This document shows, in pieces, positions 62,851 to 64,000 of a DNA stretch of 64,000 bases. A model generated the notes under the pieces. The model made no database searches and was not told the origin of the DNA. It was given only the letters and a program-made list of their open reading frames with translations. The translations under genes and the position numbers were made by a program. How positions within the stretch are numbered: position 1 is the stretch's first letter; every line of letters starts with the position of its first letter. This DNA is from Paralithodes platypus (lineage: Eukaryota; Arthropoda; Malacostraca; Decapoda; Lithodidae): assembly GCA_032716605.1 (NCBI GenBank), contig CM064538.1:22601451-22665450 (forward strand). The letters are read 5' to 3'.

Positions 62851-63076
62851 TATCCCTCAATACCTTCACCTGACCTCATATACAGTATTTGTTTTGATTG
62901 GTTGTTTTGTCGTTTTACTGTGTTCGTATAAGTTTTGGTTTGTTTATTTTGCAAGTTTTACATTATAATAATAGTGTTACGCCTTTCATGTTCAGATGCC
63001 GTTCCCGAGCTAGTAAACATCGTCTAGAGTTTGCCAGCATAAAATGATTATAACGACATATTCCGGAAAACGTTAA

Positions 63077-63429
63077 GGGAAGATATTATATTTGAATGTT
63101 TATTATATTTATTGTTTACCCCCTTGTCTCTCATGATTAACATTATTAGTTTTCAGATTTTAAAACGGTCGCCCCATTAGTTTGACAATATTAAGACCTT
63201 TTGTGCCATTTAGGTGTCAATGTTTCTTTCCTGGCTAGCGATAGCGAGCCTGTATTTTAGAAGGATCCAGCCTTCGGCCGAGATATTCTTCTACAGAAAA
63301 ATGTACGATTACATCTCGAAGGGGGGTCTAGGTTTTTTTTTAAGCTTGATGGAGGCTTAGGGAGGAAACTTTGGAAAACAAAAAAAGGTCTACAATAAAG
63401 AAATAAATAAATTAATAACACGTACCCCC
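63077..63429 (+). mobile_element. MITE alpha, diverged full-length
   Basis: TTAA at 63073-63076 and 63430-63433. GGGAAGATATTA left, CGTACCCCC right. Only three modules. The CCAGCCTTCGGCCGAG hairpin is imperfect. Confidence 0.87.
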
Positions 63430-63520
63430 TTAATCAAGAAAGGCCTGTCGTAACATTAATTAAATAACCTATTGTCAACCCCCCCACAAAAAAAATATAT
63501 CTTAATAAATAAATGTCAAT

Positions 63521-63933
63521 GTCTGTCTGTCAGTTACCCGACCTACCCGACTTTTGTTACTAAACTCCTCCCACAGTTTTGGTGCCAGGTGGGAGTGTGG
63601 GGCACCGTTGGAAAGCCCAGGCTTTGGAGATGGTTTTAGGCGAGTTTAGTGGAAATCAGAGACACTTTTGTTTAATAAAATTTTCGGCAGAACTTATGTA
63701 GTATACGGGAGCGAAAAAATGCGAAAAAAATGGCCGTTTGGAGCAGAAGGAGGCCTCCGATCGAAAAGGCGTATGGAACGAAAGTTGTTCGCAGCTCCCC
63801 AAAATGGGGGTACGGATGAGGTCAGATCCAAAATCGGAGGTCATTTAGCGGCCGAAATCGAGGTCGCCGTTTAATGAGGCACAGGGAGGTCGAGGCCGGT
63901 TTATACCCGGGCAACGCCGGGTACCCCTGCTAG
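63521..63933 (+). mobile_element. Helitron-like non-autonomous element
   Basis: The 3' end has a GC hairpin (ACCCGGGCAACGCCGGGT) at about 63907-63924, then ACCCCTGCTAG and T. This is the Helitron arrangement of a 3' hairpin a few bases before CTAG with insertion ahead of T. The 5' boundary is less sure: TCTGTCTGTCAGTTACCC near 63521 begins with TC as expected. No replicase/helicase and no terminal inverted repeats. Confidence 0.6.
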
Positions 63934-63954
63934 TATACAAATATAAATAAAAAT

Positions 63955-64000
63955 AATATATACCGGGTATATATATATATATGTGTGTATATATATACTG
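63955..64000. repeat. (AT)n at window edge
   Basis: TATATATACCGGGTATATATA and (GTAT) words running out of the window. Confidence 0.9.

Overview
The window is non-coding, repeat-saturated eukaryotic DNA. Interstitial (CCTAA)n/(TTAGG)n, the arthropod telomere motif, and the extreme density of (TC)n, (CA)n and (GATA)n tracts suggest an arthropod, most likely a decapod crustacean. That assignment is inference. I found no host protein-coding gene, no rRNA and no functional tRNA. Long open frames in simple repeats (Ser/Leu-, Phe/Leu- or His/Thr-rich) are artefacts.

Retroelements: Nine copies or fragments of one CR1/jockey-like non-LTR family (family 1) lie at about 1.6, 11.3, 12.9, 13.9-16.0, 17.4-21.2, 22.5, 23.8-25.0, 42.7-43.7 and 56.7-57.7 kb. 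The longest (17437-21164) encodes a GDSL/SGNH esterase domain that reads in frame into an AP endonuclease, then, after one frameshift, endonuclease plus reverse transcriptase. Family 2 (7.1, 21.6-22.6, 32.7-33.8 kb), family 3 (34.6, 48.8, 56.3-56.5 kb), family 4 (58.1-60.1 kb) and a jockey-like family J (9.3-10.5, 28.3, 37.1, 37.6-38.3 kb) are further non-LTR remnants. Families 1-3 end in related 10-bp tails (core near TTGTAACTC). With few exceptions they sit inside (CT)n tracts with the coding strand equal to the pyrimidine strand.

DNA transposons: A hAT transposase pseudogene (39.7-42.1 kb) is interrupted by a TTAA-flanked MITE. Several MITE families with TTAA target sites (piggyBac type) dominate. 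Alpha has about 22 copies, each with internal ~32-bp tandem modules and hairpins; alpha-prime is a foldback form with 2 copies. Beta and epsilon have one copy each. Gamma is a foldback with about 8 copies. Delta has 3 copies of 476-479 bp. At 26.4-27.8 kb five such elements are joined end to end through shared TTAA sites. A pair of 211-bp TA-flanked mariner-like MITEs, three tRNA-derived SINEs, a Helitron-like 3' end and a weak solo-LTR candidate complete the set.

Tandem repeats: polypyrimidine and polypurine blocks (0-1.4, 2.4-4.2, 11.9-12.7 kb), a 22-copy ~80-bp minisatellite (7.45-9.2 kb), a 10-bp array apparently grown from a retroelement tail (21.9-22.6 kb), an 8/24-bp array (25.2-26.2 kb), a 16-bp array (35.4-36.2 kb), a 36-bp array (45.1-46.0 kb) and a 2.6-kb 40-bp satellite built of eight telomere-like pentamers (49.1-51.7 kb).

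The parts relate as an insertion history rather than as a pathway. Microsatellites received the non-LTR elements, which in turn received TTAA MITEs, and MITEs received other MITEs and retroelement tails.
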